Source: Prochlorococcus sp. AG-402-N10 (GTDB lineage: Bacteria > Cyanobacteriota > Cyanobacteriia > PCC-6307 > Cyanobiaceae). Taken from it: a stretch of DNA of 64,000 nt. The position numbers were made by a program, and so were the translations under genes. How positions within the stretch are numbered: the first letter of the stretch is position 1; each line of letters starts with the position of its first letter. Positions 49,283 through 58,932 of the stretch are shown piece by piece. The stretch spans positions 124,001 to 188,000 of the forward strand of contig QCIU01000001.1 in assembly GCA_003216465.1 (NCBI GenBank), in the 5' to 3' direction. The notes under the pieces are model-generated. The model was not told the origin of the DNA. It saw nothing but the letters and a program-made list of their open reading frames with translations, and made no database searches.

Positions 49283-50161
49283 TCACATATTCAAAATATT
49301 TTGAATATAAAGTTTAACCTGATCGAAATATGAACCTCCAAACATATTGGCATGGTTTAATATGTGATAAAAATTATAAATTATTTCTCTTTTTTTGAAT
49401 CCTTTTTTAACTGGAACAATTTTGTGATAATTATCATAGAATTCACTTCGGAAATTACTGAATAATCTTGTCATAGCTATATCTACTTCAGAATCTGCCC
49501 ACCAACATGCAGGGTCAAATATTACACCTTTGTCCATTTTGTTTACGCCTATATTACCCGACCACAAATCACCATGAATAAGCGAGTTCATTGGATTATG
49601 GTCGGATAGTACTGATTCAATTTTTGACATTATTTTATTCTTAATATCAATTTCTAAAAAGTCTTTTTTTAAAAATGCTAATTGAGGTTCGATTCTTAAA
49701 TTAATAAAACATTTAATCCAATTATTTTCCCACCCTTTTATTTGATTTGTAGTTCCTATGTAACCTTGTATAGGATAACCAAAACTTTTTGGATTATATT
49801 TATTTGATTCAAGATGCATTTCTCCTAAACCTTTACCTAATTTTTTCTGATCATTATTTTTCATATCTATCCAATCCATTAATAAGAATTCAACATTGTT
49901 AACTTCTAGGTGGAAGACTGTTTGAGGAACGACTAAGTTTTCATAATTAATATATTTTCTTAGATTCTTTAGACAATATTCTTCAAATTTAAGAAACTTT
50001 ACTTCTCTTTTATTTCTTTTAAGAAAGAATTTAGCATTTTTAAATTCTATTTGCCATGAAGTATGAATATCCCCCCCAAAAACTTGTTTTACACTTTTTG
50101 GTGTTCCTTCTCCTAATTTATTACAAATTTCGCTAAGTTCGATATGAGGTATATTTTGCAT
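49283..50161 (-). CDS. fructosamine-3-kinase family protein
   Basis: 292 residues from ATG 50161; the TTG 12 bases upstream overlaps the divergent gene start and is less likely. Kinase-fold features: GGDIHTSWQIEFKNAKFFLKRNKR (N-lobe with ATP lysine), LLMDWI (hinge), catalytic loop LIHGDLWSGNIG (His196, Asp198, Asn203 in this numbering), and VIFDPACWW (metal-binding Asp). Family members phosphorylate sugar adducts on proteins or small molecules, allowing deglycation. Start lies 4 bases from crtH; a promoter must be shared. Confidence 0.88.
   Translation of the reverse strand: MQNIPHIELSEICNKLGEGTPKSVKQVFGGDIHTSWQIEFKNAKFFLKRNKREVKFLKFEEYCLKNLRKYINYENLVVPQTVFHLEVNNVEFLLMDWIDMKNNDQKKLGKGLGEMHLESNKYNPKSFGYPIQGYIGTTNQIKGWENNWIKCFINLRIEPQLAFLKKDFLEIDIKNKIMSKIESVLSDHNPMNSLIHGDLWSGNIGVNKMDKGVIFDPACWWADSEVDIAMTRLFSNFRSEFYDNYHKIVPVKKGFKKREIIYNFYHILNHANMFGGSYFDQVKLYIQNILNM
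49287..49308. terminator. 22-bp perfect palindrome at a tail-to-tail junction
   Basis: Arms ATATTCAAAAT and ATTTTGAATAT make a perfect 22-base dyad, 18 bases past the CAAD stop and inside the final codons of the convergent kinase-like gene. It may stop transcripts from both sides; it has only two G-C pairs, so a classical intrinsic terminator is doubtful. Confidence 0.4.
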
Positions 50162-50165
50162 TTTA

Positions 50166-51671
50166 ATGTCCAAGACTGAAATTGTTGTTGTTGGTGCTGG
50201 TATAGCAGGACTAACATCTGCAGCAATTTTATCAAAAATGGGGCTTTCAGTTACTTTGATTGAATCACATACTCAATCAGGAGGTTGTGCAGGAACTTTT
50301 AAAAGGAAAAAATATATTTTTGATGTAGGCGCAACACAGGTTGCGGGTTTAGAAGAAGGAGGAATACACTCTAAAATTTTTAAATTTTTAAATATACCTC
50401 TTCCTGAAGCCTCTATTTTAAATCCAGCTTGCATTGTTGATTTAAATGATGGTAGTCAGCCAATACCTATTTGGTATGAAAAAAATGAATGGATTAAAGA
50501 GAGAGAGATGCAGTTCCCAGGTAGTGGTAAATTTTGGCAACTATGTCATTTAATTCATCAAAGCAATTGGACTTTTGCTAACAATAATCCTGTATTACCC
50601 ATTAAAAATTTATGGGATTTTTCACAATTTCTGAAAGCATTAGTACCAAATAATCTTGTAACAGGAATTTTAATTAAATCTACTATTTTTGATCTTTTAC
50701 GTATTTGTGGATTATCTAATGATCAGAGATTAATTAAGTTTCTTAATTTGCAATTGAAGCTTTATTCGCAAGAAGATGTTTATCAAACAGCAGCTCTATA
50801 TGGTTCTACAGTGTTGCAAATCTCTCAACAACCTTATGGTCTTTGGCATTTAAAAAAATCAATGCAGGTTTTAAGTGAGGCTTTAGAAGATTCATTAAAA
50901 AAAACAGGGGTTAAAATTGTGTATGGGACGAAGGTGAATTCTATAAATTTTGACGATCTCAAAAAGATTTGGAAAGTTTGTGCAACATCTAAAAAAGAGA
51001 GTTTAAATTACTACGCAGATGATGTAATCTATACACCACCACCCCAATCTCTTTTAAAAAATCTTGAAGATTCCTTAAACAAAAATCATAATTATAGAAA
51101 GAGAATACAAAACCTTCCTGACCCAAGTGGGGCGATAGTTTTTTATTCAGCTTTAAAAAAAGAACATATTAAATCAATATTTTCAAATCATTATCAAGTT
51201 GTTTCAAGAGAGTTGGGATCACTTTTTGTATCAATTAGTGATGAAGGAGATGGAAGAGCTCCAAAAGGGGAGATAACACTGATTGCAAGTCTTTTTACTA
51301 AAACAAATGACTGGTTTAATTTAGATAAACATGATTATTTAAAGAGAAAAAAGGAGTATCTCCAAAAAATATCTTTTGCTTTAGAGAATCAATTTGATAT
51401 TTCTGCTGAAAATTGGCTTCATAGGGAATTAGCTACTCCATTGGGATTTGAAAGATGGACTAATAGGCCAAATGGAATAGTAGGCGGTTTAGGTCAAAAT
51501 CCCGATATTTTTGGATTATTTGGACTATCGAGTAGAACCCCATTTAAAGGTTTATGGTTATGTGGCGATTCTATTTATCCAGGAGAAGGAACAGCTGGTG
51601 TTAGTCAGTCTGCACTAATGGTTTCCAGACAAGTTTTAGCTTCAAAAGGAATTAATAATTTTCATCTTTGA
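50166..51671 (+). CDS. crtH: carotenoid cis-trans isomerase CrtH
   Basis: 501 residues. It converts cis-lycopene intermediates to all-trans lycopene for carotene and zeaxanthin synthesis. It has the FAD dinucleotide motif VVVGAGIAGLTSAAILSKMG at residues 6-25, a second pattern of the CrtI/phytoene desaturase fold (GGCAGTF, FDVGATQVAG), and the C-terminal LWLCGDSIYPGEGTAGVSQSALM. ATG 50166 gives MSKTEIVVVGAG, ideal for the dinucleotide fold at the N-terminus. Convergent with tyrA, 5 bases apart. Confidence 0.93.
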   Translation: MSKTEIVVVGAGIAGLTSAAILSKMGLSVTLIESHTQSGGCAGTFKRKKYIFDVGATQVAGLEEGGIHSKIFKFLNIPLPEASILNPACIVDLNDGSQPIPIWYEKNEWIKEREMQFPGSGKFWQLCHLIHQSNWTFANNNPVLPIKNLWDFSQFLKALVPNNLVTGILIKSTIFDLLRICGLSNDQRLIKFLNLQLKLYSQEDVYQTAALYGSTVLQISQQPYGLWHLKKSMQVLSEALEDSLKKTGVKIVYGTKVNSINFDDLKKIWKVCATSKKESLNYYADDVIYTPPPQSLLKNLEDSLNKNHNYRKRIQNLPDPSGAIVFYSALKKEHIKSIFSNHYQVVSRELGSLFVSISDEGDGRAPKGEITLIASLFTKTNDWFNLDKHDYLKRKKEYLQKISFALENQFDISAENWLHRELATPLGFERWTNRPNGIVGGLGQNPDIFGLFGLSSRTPFKGLWLCGDSIYPGEGTAGVSQSALMVSRQVLASKGINNFHL

Positions 51672-51676
51672 GATTT

Positions 51677-52516
51677 TTAATTTATAAAATTCGATCTTAC
51701 TTCCATTGCCTTTGTAAGGTTTTTAGAGAGTAATTCCCAATTTTTATCTTTGATTAGAGTTTCAATTTCATTAATATTATCTTTAAACTCCTTTATTGCA
51801 TTTAAGATATTTTTCTGATTATTTTTAGCCAAATCTAAACCTAGATTTGGATTGCCACCTCCAACTCTTGTTGTATCAGAAAATCCAGTAGCAGCTAGTC
51901 TTTGAGTTAAATCTAGTAATGATTTATTTTCTTCTTTATAAGCTGTTTTTATTAATGAAGAAGCAACAAATATTGGTAAATGAGAGATTAAAGAAACTGC
52001 TTCATCGTGTTCTTTTGGCGATGCTTTACAGAGCTCACATTGCATAGAAGTTATTAAATTACTTAGCATATTTATCGCATTTTCATTAGTTTGCGAAGTA
52101 GGAGTAATAATCCATTTTGCATTATCTAATAAACTTTCGAAACCTGAATCCACACCTTTTCTTTCCGTGCCTGCCATAGGATGTGATCCAATAAATAATG
52201 GATGTATTCTTTCCCATGTGTTAATTATTGGCTCTTTTATAGAACCAACATCGGTTACTACAGATTCTTTTGGAATTACATTTATTAGTTCTTTGGAAGG
52301 ATTAATTAAATCTTCAATAGGCAATGCCAATATAATTAGAGAACATTTTTTTAAGATGCCAAAATCGCAACTAATATAATTTGCAAGTTTTCTCTCTATT
52401 GCTTTTTTTTCATTGAAATTATTATTTGTGACTCCATAAATGGTGTGGTTTAATCTTTGAAGCTTTAAACCTATTGAACCGCCAATTAGTCCTAATCCTA
52501 CAATTCCTATATTCAT
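51677..52516 (-). CDS. tyrA: prephenate/arogenate dehydrogenase
   Basis: 279 residues. The NAD(P) motif GIVGLGLIGGSIGLKL opens the protein; DVGSIKEP, GSHPMAGTERKGVDSG (substrate loop) and a helical C-terminal domain with HDEAVSLISHLPIFVASSL and the GGGNPNLGLDLAKNN loop complete the family. Cyanobacterial enzymes usually act on arogenate with NADP to give tyrosine; that preference is knowledge of the family, not visible here. Start at ATG 52516; divergent from the helicase-like gene. Confidence 0.95.
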   Translation of the reverse strand: MNIGIVGLGLIGGSIGLKLQRLNHTIYGVTNNNFNEKKAIERKLANYISCDFGILKKCSLIILALPIEDLINPSKELINVIPKESVVTDVGSIKEPIINTWERIHPLFIGSHPMAGTERKGVDSGFESLLDNAKWIITPTSQTNENAINMLSNLITSMQCELCKASPKEHDEAVSLISHLPIFVASSLIKTAYKEENKSLLDLTQRLAATGFSDTTRVGGGNPNLGLDLAKNNQKNILNAIKEFKDNINEIETLIKDKNWELLSKNLTKAMEVRSNFIN

Positions 52517-52606
52517 TGATTATTAATTCAAAGCTTTTTTATAGTGATACCAAATTTTTGTATATTAGTATCATATTTCCTAAATTTGGTATTAAGCGAA
52601 TTATAA

Positions 52607-54055
52607 ATGCTTGAAATTACAAGTCATCAATACTTAAAAAAATTTATTAAATCCCATCAAACTGATTGGAATCATATTTATTCATTTGGGCGAATAATTT
52701 CGAAATGTCTTCAAACAAATGAAACTTATCTAATTAATTCAGAAATTTTCCCCTCAAATATTTGGATATCCCCTTTATTAATTTCTGTATTTTTATCTGA
52801 AGAAAATACAACTTTTGTTTTAACCAAAGAAAAAATTGAAATTATAAAAAAAAATCATTTAGAAGATTTAAAAAATATTGGTTTTGAATTTATTTTGGAA
52901 AATGATCAAATAATTTTTTCCAATCATCGAGTTTCTTTAATTACACTTGAAAACTTATTAAGTGATTCAAATATTTTAAGATTGACTAATCATCGCATAA
53001 TTTTTTCTGGGATTGAAAATATTAAGGAGGATCTAAAAAACCATTTCAGGATTTCATTATTGAAAAAACATTGGTTCCAAAATATAGATAAAAAATTACT
53101 TGCTAGTCAAAGGATTATTAACAAATACAATTCACTAAAGAAAAAATTTTTCTTGAAGAAAGTTTTAGATAATGATTATATATTTTTAGATTCTAAGGAA
53201 GTTAGCCTCCTTTCCAATTTCTTTAATGAATATGCCTCATTTTCTGATCAGTTTCAAAGAGTAAGTGATGCATTATCTAAAAGATGGGCTTGTTGGGTAC
53301 AATTGGATAATATTAATTTCGAGTGGAAGTTTTTTTTAGAACCATTAGATGAACTTTCTCAAATTAAAAAACTACTCAGCAATAATAATTTTGTTTTTTT
53401 ATCAGCTTTAAGAAAAGATAATTTTTTTGAAGAATATCTCAAAAAGCAAAGTATAAAAATTGACTTGGTAATTAATTTTAAAAGTAATTTCAATGAAAAA
53501 AGGATTTTATTATATGTACCACCTCGGCAGGTGCTTCCAAATAATCCTCTTTTTACTAAATTAATCTCAGATAAATGCAAGAAATTAGTGATTTTTAGTA
53601 AGGGAGTTACTTTACTCTTATCTGATGATGTTAATTTGAAGATGCATTTAGCTACAGAATTAGCATCCAAATATGGTAAGCGAGTACTTTTGGAGAAAAT
53701 TCCTTATCATAATAATCAAATAGTATGCGCCAGTTATAATTGGTGGATTAAAAATTCCTGTTTAGTAAAAAGTCCTGAACAAATAATTATCCCATTACTA
53801 CCAATTCCTGATATGAAAGAACCTATTAATGGAATTAATGTTTCTCATTACAAAAAACTCGCTAAAGATTGGTTTAGAGAATTTTTGCTCCCTGAAGCGA
53901 TAGAAAAACTAGAAAGATCAGTCTCACCTCTAAGAAGAAATGCCGGTAAGCTTATAATTCTCGATGGTCGTGCAAATAAAAGAAGATGGGGGAGATCAAT
54001 TATGAAAAGTATTGAGCCCTCAAAACAAATAAACTATATGTTACCTTTCGAATAG
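52607..54055 (+). CDS. degenerate DinG/Rad3-helicase-like protein
   Basis: 482 residues. The C-terminal end, KLERSVSPLRRNAGKLIILDGRANKRRWGRSIMKSI (in parts), resembles the last motif of superfamily 2 DinG/Rad3 helicases, where D-x-R and GR anchor ATP; the middle VFSKGVTLLLSDDVNLKMHLATELASKYGKRVL fits a RecA-like fold. But I see no Walker A GxGKT and no DEAH box anywhere, and the first 350 residues do not resemble a helicase. It may be a decayed or repurposed helicase domain. Function unknown. Confidence 0.55.
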   Translation: MLEITSHQYLKKFIKSHQTDWNHIYSFGRIISKCLQTNETYLINSEIFPSNIWISPLLISVFLSEENTTFVLTKEKIEIIKKNHLEDLKNIGFEFILENDQIIFSNHRVSLITLENLLSDSNILRLTNHRIIFSGIENIKEDLKNHFRISLLKKHWFQNIDKKLLASQRIINKYNSLKKKFFLKKVLDNDYIFLDSKEVSLLSNFFNEYASFSDQFQRVSDALSKRWACWVQLDNINFEWKFFLEPLDELSQIKKLLSNNNFVFLSALRKDNFFEEYLKKQSIKIDLVINFKSNFNEKRILLYVPPRQVLPNNPLFTKLISDKCKKLVIFSKGVTLLLSDDVNLKMHLATELASKYGKRVLLEKIPYHNNQIVCASYNWWIKNSCLVKSPEQIIIPLLPIPDMKEPINGINVSHYKKLAKDWFREFLLPEAIEKLERSVSPLRRNAGKLIILDGRANKRRWGRSIMKSIEPSKQINYMLPFE

Positions 54056-54083
54056 GCTACTATTCAGAAAAAATCTTTTAAAC

Positions 54084-54329
54084 ATGGGAGAAGCAAAAAG
54101 GAGAAAATCACTAGGTCTCCCTCCAAAAAAGAATAATAATAAAAATAAATTTGATCAGTCACCTAGAATTTTTGATTGGTTACCCATAACAGTTAACCAG
54201 AAAGATAGTTTAATTAAACTAAGTATTAAAACTGGTTGGTTTGGAATTGGAGCCTTAGTGATCTTATGGGTAGTTGTTAGATTTATTGGGCCTGCTGCAG
54301 GATGGTGGTTTCCAGCCGATTCATTATGA
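54084..54329 (+). CDS. DUF2839-like small membrane protein
   Basis: 81 residues. It starts MGEAKRRKSLGLPPKK, a basic N-terminus with the MGEAKRR motif common in short cyanobacterial proteins, followed by a polar stretch and one membrane segment (about 52-71, FGIGALVILWVVVRFIG) ending in a Trp-rich GWWF. Family: DUF2839-type, function unknown. Convergent with recA with 2 bases between; a GATTCAT/ATGAATC dyad covers both stops (54318-54332). Confidence 0.75.
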   Translation: MGEAKRRKSLGLPPKKNNNKNKFDQSPRIFDWLPITVNQKDSLIKLSIKTGWFGIGALVILWVVVRFIGPAAGWWFPADSL

Positions 54330-54331
54330 AT

Positions 54332-55444
54332 CTAAGCTACCGTTTTAATATCATTGGCAATAACTATATTCTCTGGTTTACTATTTAATGCCTTCATGGA
54401 ATTGGAGCTTACTTCTGTTCCTTCTGTGAGCTTACTTTTGACAATAGATGCTACTTTATTCTTTATTTCTAGATTCTGATCTAACCAAATAATTGTGTTA
54501 TCTCTTCCTTGGCCAATATTTTCTCCTTCATAACTATACCAAGCCCCTCTCCTAATTATAATATTAGTCTCTTCAGCTAAATCTAATAAACATCCTGTTG
54601 TACTAATTCCTTTGCCGAATAAAATATCAAATTCTGCAATTCTAAATGGAGGTGCGACTTTATTTTTTGCTACTTTAACTTTTGCTCTTATCCCATATTC
54701 TTCTGTACCTCTTTTAAGAGTTTGAATCCTTCTAATATCCAGTCTTACGGAAGCGTAAAACTTTAATGCGTTTCCTCCTGTGGTTGTCTCCGGATTCCCA
54801 TATGTTACGCCGATTTTTAGACGTAATTGATTGAGGAATATTACTGTACATCCTGATTTTCCAATATTTCCGGTTATTTTTCTCATCGCTTGACTCATTA
54901 GCCTTGCCTGGCTTCCTATTACGTGATCTCCCATTTCTCCTTCTATTTCTGCCCTTGGAGTTAGTGCTGCTACTGAGTCAACAACGACAAGATCTACAGC
55001 AGTGGATCTTATGAGTTGATCAACTATTTCTAAAGCCATTTCACCAGTATCTGGTTGAGAAACTAGTAAATTTTCGACATCTACGCCTAAAGATGCTGCA
55101 TAGACTGGATCTAAAGCATGTTCGGCATCAACAAATGCTGCTATACCACCATTTTTTTGAACCTCAGCTATTGCGTGAAGGGTTAGCGTTGTTTTTCCTG
55201 AACTTTCAGGCCCATATACTTCAACTACTCTTCCCTTTGGATAGCCTCCTCCCAGTGCTAAATCTAATGTAAGAGCTCCTGTAGATATTGTTTCGACTTT
55301 CATTCTTGATGCATCGCCCAGTCTCATTATTGATCCTCTCCCAAAGTTTCTTTCTATTTGACCTAAGACAAGATTTAATGCTTTGTCTTTTTCTTTTGAT
55401 ATGGATTCTGTCGAATCATTTTTTTTTCTTTCTTCAAAACTCAT
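54332..55444 (-). CDS. recA: recombinase RecA
   Basis: 370 residues. RecA forms filaments on single-stranded DNA for strand exchange and activates LexA cleavage. Walker [11 protein letters not shown] is at 78-87; [52 protein letters not shown] (L2 loop region) and [30 protein letters not shown] are all present. The C-terminal tail is long and less conserved. Start at ATG 55444; the next upstream gene on the same strand is 112 bases away. Confidence 0.99.
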   Translation of the reverse strand: MSFEERKKNDSTESISKEKDKALNLVLGQIERNFGRGSIMRLGDASRMKVETISTGALTLDLALGGGYPKGRVVEVYGPESSGKTTLTLHAIAEVQKNGGIAAFVDAEHALDPVYAASLGVDVENLLVSQPDTGEMALEIVDQLIRSTAVDLVVVDSVAALTPRAEIEGEMGDHVIGSQARLMSQAMRKITGNIGKSGCTVIFLNQLRLKIGVTYGNPETTTGGNALKFYASVRLDIRRIQTLKRGTEEYGIRAKVKVAKNKVAPPFRIAEFDILFGKGISTTGCLLDLAEETNIIIRRGAWYSYEGENIGQGRDNTIIWLDQNLEIKNKVASIVKSKLTEGTEVSSNSMKALNSKPENIVIANDIKTVA

Positions 55445-55556
55445 TTTTGACGTTCTTAAAATGTTCTCATAATTATTTTTAATTTAGAATTGTATATATA
55501 AAATTCAAATTTAATAATTACAATTTATAGTACATCCGTACTCTAGCTGAAGATAT

Positions 55557-56333
55557 TTAAATTGCAACTAATTGTTCTAAATCTTTTAATTTCAATAATT
55601 TAATTTCATAAGGTAGTTTATTTCTATCGTTTTTTTTTAAATACCCCCAATCCGCTAAGTAACAGGGTATGTGCTTAGTGTAATTATTTTGCTTAATATC
55701 AACTAATGTCTTTTTCCTATCTTCTATAAATCCCATAATTTCATATTCGTTTGAAAGTTTTGATGCTATTTCAACCTTTGTTCCAGATTCATAACCAAAA
55801 ACTAATTCTGGAAAAATATTTAATTTTTCAAGAATCTTTTCTGCAAATAATTTTCCTTTTGTTGTTATGATACCTGACTTTATTTTATCTTTCTTGATTC
55901 TTTCTATGAAATTAATAACTTCATAAAACGGTTTATGTAAATTGACCCAACTGTCAAAATCTTGATCTATTTGATTTTTTCTTGATTTATCAAGACATTT
56001 TTGTAAGTCTTCAGAAATCCAGGAATTCTTTAAAAGAATTTCTTCACAGTTTTGATGATATTTATTTTGAAAATTAATTTTATTATTGTTATTTAATGAA
56101 TTTTCTCTTTTGGTAATTTCGTGGACAATTATCAACATTTCCCATCCATATTTAACCCAGGGTCTCATTTCTATGAAGGTATTTGAAACTTGTTTATAAA
56201 GATTGTGATCAATAAATATTTCTGGCGAATTTAAATATTTTTCACAAGCCAATAATGCACTATTCCAGTACTCATTCATTCCATCAACAATTACTCCATC
56301 AAAATCAAAAAGGAATAATTTCTTAGAGTGCAC
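55557..56333 (-). CDS. HAD-superfamily hydrolase
   Basis: 258 residues. Motif I is FLFDFDGVIVDGMNEYW (nucleophile Asp in DFDG), the conserved motif III lysine lies in IITTKGKLFAEKIL, and motif IV may be GFIEDRKKTLVDI. The cap is an extended helical insertion of about 120 residues. This is a phosphoglycolate-phosphatase-like shape, but the substrate is not defined. Follows recA on the same strand; preceded by tRNA-Gln. Confidence 0.85.
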   Translation of the reverse strand: MHSKKLFLFDFDGVIVDGMNEYWNSALLACEKYLNSPEIFIDHNLYKQVSNTFIEMRPWVKYGWEMLIIVHEITKRENSLNNNNKINFQNKYHQNCEEILLKNSWISEDLQKCLDKSRKNQIDQDFDSWVNLHKPFYEVINFIERIKKDKIKSGIITTKGKLFAEKILEKLNIFPELVFGYESGTKVEIASKLSNEYEIMGFIEDRKKTLVDIKQNNYTKHIPCYLADWGYLKKNDRNKLPYEIKLLKLKDLEQLVAI

Positions 56334-56351
56334 TCAATTAAATTTTAAAAA

Positions 56352-56423
56352 CTGGGCCGCTAGGATTCGAACCTAGGAATGTCGAGACCAAAACCCGATG
56401 CCTTACCACTTGGCGACGGCCCA
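56352..56423 (-). tRNA. tRNA-Gln, anticodon UUG
   Basis: A 72-base cloverleaf on the minus strand. The acceptor TGGGCCG pairs with CGGCCCA, the anticodon loop TTTTGGT holds anticodon TTG, and the T arm includes GTTCGAATC. The discriminator is G; CCA is not encoded. It lies 18 bases upstream of the HAD gene on the same strand. Confidence 0.95.
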
Positions 56424-56531
56424 ATGAATCTCTATTTTAATACATAGATAGATTTTTTTCTATCAAAAAAATATAAATTTTTTATTCTAATATTTGATCT
56501 AATTTTATTTTTTTTTCAAAAATTCATTGAA

Positions 56532-57530
56532 TTAGATTATTTTCCATGGCTTTAGTAAGTTTTTTGCTTCTTTGATTGCTAAAGCCATTTTTTCTGGATA
56601 TTCATATAATTTTTTATTATTTTTATCCGCATATTCAATAAGTGGTTGCATTATTTTTCTCGCATAACTTCCAAAAGCAATTCCATCAGGAAAATTATTT
56701 CTTTTTAGAAATTCATGGGTTTTATCATTTGTACCTCCTGCTAGTTGAATTAGACCAGGCGGAAGTTGAGATCCTATATTTTCCCATAATTTAACCGTAT
56801 CCTTTCCTGTCGTTGGTGCTAGATCACCAGACATTGGCCTTCCATCAAGTTGCCAAATAAGAGGTACATTATGTTCAAGCAAAATTTCATACCTCTCCCA
56901 GAGTGCTTTTGAAAGATCTATTGGTTTTTTTTTGGATTGATTTAATCCACAACTGACAGATATTTTTTTTAATTTTATCCCTGAATTTTTGATTAGATTA
57001 GCTACTCTTCTAAAAGAATCTATTTGATTAATTTCAGTATGAATTTCTACTGCATCAGGTTTAATTGCTTTAAGAGTATTTGGTAAATCATTCTTTGATA
57101 AATTATATTCATTTTCAGAAATTAAATTTAAGGGGCAACTATTTATACATCTACCACATCCATAGCATTTATTCTCTTTGACTCCAGAAAAATCAATTGC
57201 AGATGTAGGGCAAATCTTTTCACATGGTCTTGAACAATTAGATGGGCATTTCAATGGATCAAATGTAGCTTTACGAAAATGAATATCCTTCCCATCACTA
57301 ATACTTATCATTAATCCAGGAGAGTTCCCAAAAACTTCTTTAGCCCATTTAATACCACGTCTAGCCGCTTGCACTATGGATTGTTCAGCAGCAACATCAA
57401 TATAATCAACTCCAGCAGCGGAATAAATGGCACATAAATCTTCTATTGCAACAATATCTTCATTGCTCGCCCCACAAATTAATTTAACCCATTTATCTGA
57501 TACCTTTTTATTTTTTTTCAAATAGTTCAA
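56532..57530 (-). CDS. ldpA: iron-sulfur protein LdpA (circadian light-input)
   Basis: 332 residues from a TTG start. Two 4Fe-4S motifs: CPSNCSRPCEKICP (Cys95, 99, 103, 107) and CYGCGRCINSCP (Cys122, 125, 128, 132). The N-terminal third (KLICGASNEDIVAIEDLCAIYSAAGVDYIDVAAE) and the DGRPMSGDLAPTTG segment match LdpA, which senses redox and adjusts the Kai clock period in Synechococcus. It starts 2 bases after the ndhN stop, so both share a transcript, which links redox sensing to the NDH-1 subunit only by position. Confidence 0.88.
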   Translation of the reverse strand: MNYLKKNKKVSDKWVKLICGASNEDIVAIEDLCAIYSAAGVDYIDVAAEQSIVQAARRGIKWAKEVFGNSPGLMISISDGKDIHFRKATFDPLKCPSNCSRPCEKICPTSAIDFSGVKENKCYGCGRCINSCPLNLISENEYNLSKNDLPNTLKAIKPDAVEIHTEINQIDSFRRVANLIKNSGIKLKKISVSCGLNQSKKKPIDLSKALWERYEILLEHNVPLIWQLDGRPMSGDLAPTTGKDTVKLWENIGSQLPPGLIQLAGGTNDKTHEFLKRNNFPDGIAFGSYARKIMQPLIEYADKNNKKLYEYPEKMALAIKEAKNLLKPWKII

Positions 57531-57532
57531 TT

Positions 57533-58003
57533 TTAGAATTCATCCAAAATATAATCATTTAAAGATTTCCATTCAAGCTTTCTTGAACCGCCCATTTCAA
57601 CAACAATTTTAAGTTTGTTGTCTTCAGTACAAATTTTAATTAAGCTTTCTAATTCCGATTGTGATAAGACTTGACCCTCTAATAGCCACAATAATTTATT
57701 AGTGTCATTTTCATTAAAAAGTTCCGATGCCTGTGGAATTACTTGCTGTACTTCTCCAAGAGCTCCATTCCTGCCAATACTTTGATGACCAAGATGAGGA
57801 GGCCTTATGCCATGTAAGTTTAGTAAAAAGACTTCGGGATCACCTAATCCTCTGGAGGAAGTTATGTAAGTCTTGAAACCTTTAGCTCGCATTCTTCTCA
57901 AAAGACGAGTTTCATATCCTCCCTCAAGAGGAGCAAATATTGCTAAACATTTATTTTTATGTAAATCGTTATGAAACTTTTTTCCTGTCAGAAGTAATGG
58001 CAT
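57533..58003 (-). CDS. ndhN: NDH-1 complex subunit N
   Basis: 156 residues. NdhN is a peripheral-arm subunit specific to photosynthetic NDH-1. It is recognised from the family blocks [67 protein letters not shown] and [15 protein letters not shown]. Divergent from the rplC operon, with a 275-base gap that holds a structured region. Start ATG 58003. Confidence 0.95.
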   Translation of the reverse strand: MPLLLTGKKFHNDLHKNKCLAIFAPLEGGYETRLLRRMRAKGFKTYITSSRGLGDPEVFLLNLHGIRPPHLGHQSIGRNGALGEVQQVIPQASELFNENDTNKLLWLLEGQVLSQSELESLIKICTEDNKLKIVVEMGGSRKLEWKSLNDYILDEF

Positions 58004-58070
58004 AAAGATTTCCTTTATTTATATATTATTTCATTTTATGGTACTTGATGATGTACAATTTATATTCGGT

Positions 58071-58178
58071 GAAATTTTTAAGCTCGCAAGCTAGCCGAGC
58101 CTCTAAAAAGTTTCACATTTTTAGCGTTTCGTTAAAATAGTTGGGATGGGTTAACCCAAAGAGAAACTCTCTAGTTTT
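58071..58178 (+). ncRNA. candidate structured leader of the rplC operon
   Basis: Between ndhN and rplC there are several strong dyads. GAAATTTTTA (58071-58080) pairs with TAAAAAGTTTC (58104-58114), enclosing GCTCG/CGAGC. A perfect palindrome TGGGTTAACCCA lies at 58147-58158, itself between TTAAAATAG and CTAGTTTTA. The placement and structure suggest a ribosomal protein autoregulatory leader. No homologous leader is recognised; the transcription start is unknown. Confidence 0.45.
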
Positions 58179-58278
58179 AGAAAAGTCTCGCCCAGTATAT
58201 ATTGATTTTTGAATTGCCAACATCCTTGAGGGATTTAGATAATTAAAAATTAGTTACGAGCTAGCCTACACAAGTCTT

Positions 58279-58932
58279 ATGTCTATAGGAATTTTAGGAA
58301 AGAAATTGGGTATGTCCCAATTATTTGATGATACTGGCAATGCAGTACCTGTAACTCTCATAGAGGCTGGTCCTTGTCGCATCACTCAATTAAAGACACA
58401 ATCTTTGGATGGCTACAAAGCTATTCAGATAGGTTACGGTGTGTCAAAAGATAAGCATCTAAGTAAACCTGAAAAAGGTCATCTATTAAAATCAGGTCAA
58501 GAACTTTTAAAACATTTAAAGGAATACAGAGTTGAAGAAACTTCTCCTTATGAAATTGGTAAAGAGGTAACAGTAAAGAATTTTGAGGTGGGTCAAAAAG
58601 TTGATATAAGCGGCAAATCCATGGGTAGAGGGTTCTCTGGACATCAGAAAAGACATGGTTTCAGTAGAGGACCTATGAGCCATGGTTCAAAAAATCATAG
58701 GGCACCAGGGTCTACAGGAGCGGGAACAACCCCAGGAAGAATTTATCCCGGGAAAAGAATGGCTGGAAGATATGGAGGGAAAAAAATTACTACAAAAGGT
58801 TTATTAGTGGTCAAAATTGATGATCAAAAAAATCTACTTATTGTGAAAGGTTCTATACCAGGTAAACCTGGCTCGATAGTTGATATTAGGCCTAATAATA
58901 TTGTAGGCAACAAAGGAGGAGCAAAATCATGA
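58279..58932 (+). CDS. rplC: 50S ribosomal protein L3
   Basis: 217 residues. L3 initiates 50S assembly near the peptidyl transferase centre. It shows [16 protein letters not shown], a basic loop with [26 protein letters not shown] and [23 protein letters not shown]. First gene of the operon in this window; rpsJ is not upstream as in E. coli, where the S10 gene heads the group. It overlaps rplD by 4 bases. Confidence 0.98.
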   Translation: MSIGILGKKLGMSQLFDDTGNAVPVTLIEAGPCRITQLKTQSLDGYKAIQIGYGVSKDKHLSKPEKGHLLKSGQELLKHLKEYRVEETSPYEIGKEVTVKNFEVGQKVDISGKSMGRGFSGHQKRHGFSRGPMSHGSKNHRAPGSTGAGTTPGRIYPGKRMAGRYGGKKITTKGLLVVKIDDQKNLLIVKGSIPGKPGSIVDIRPNNIVGNKGGAKS

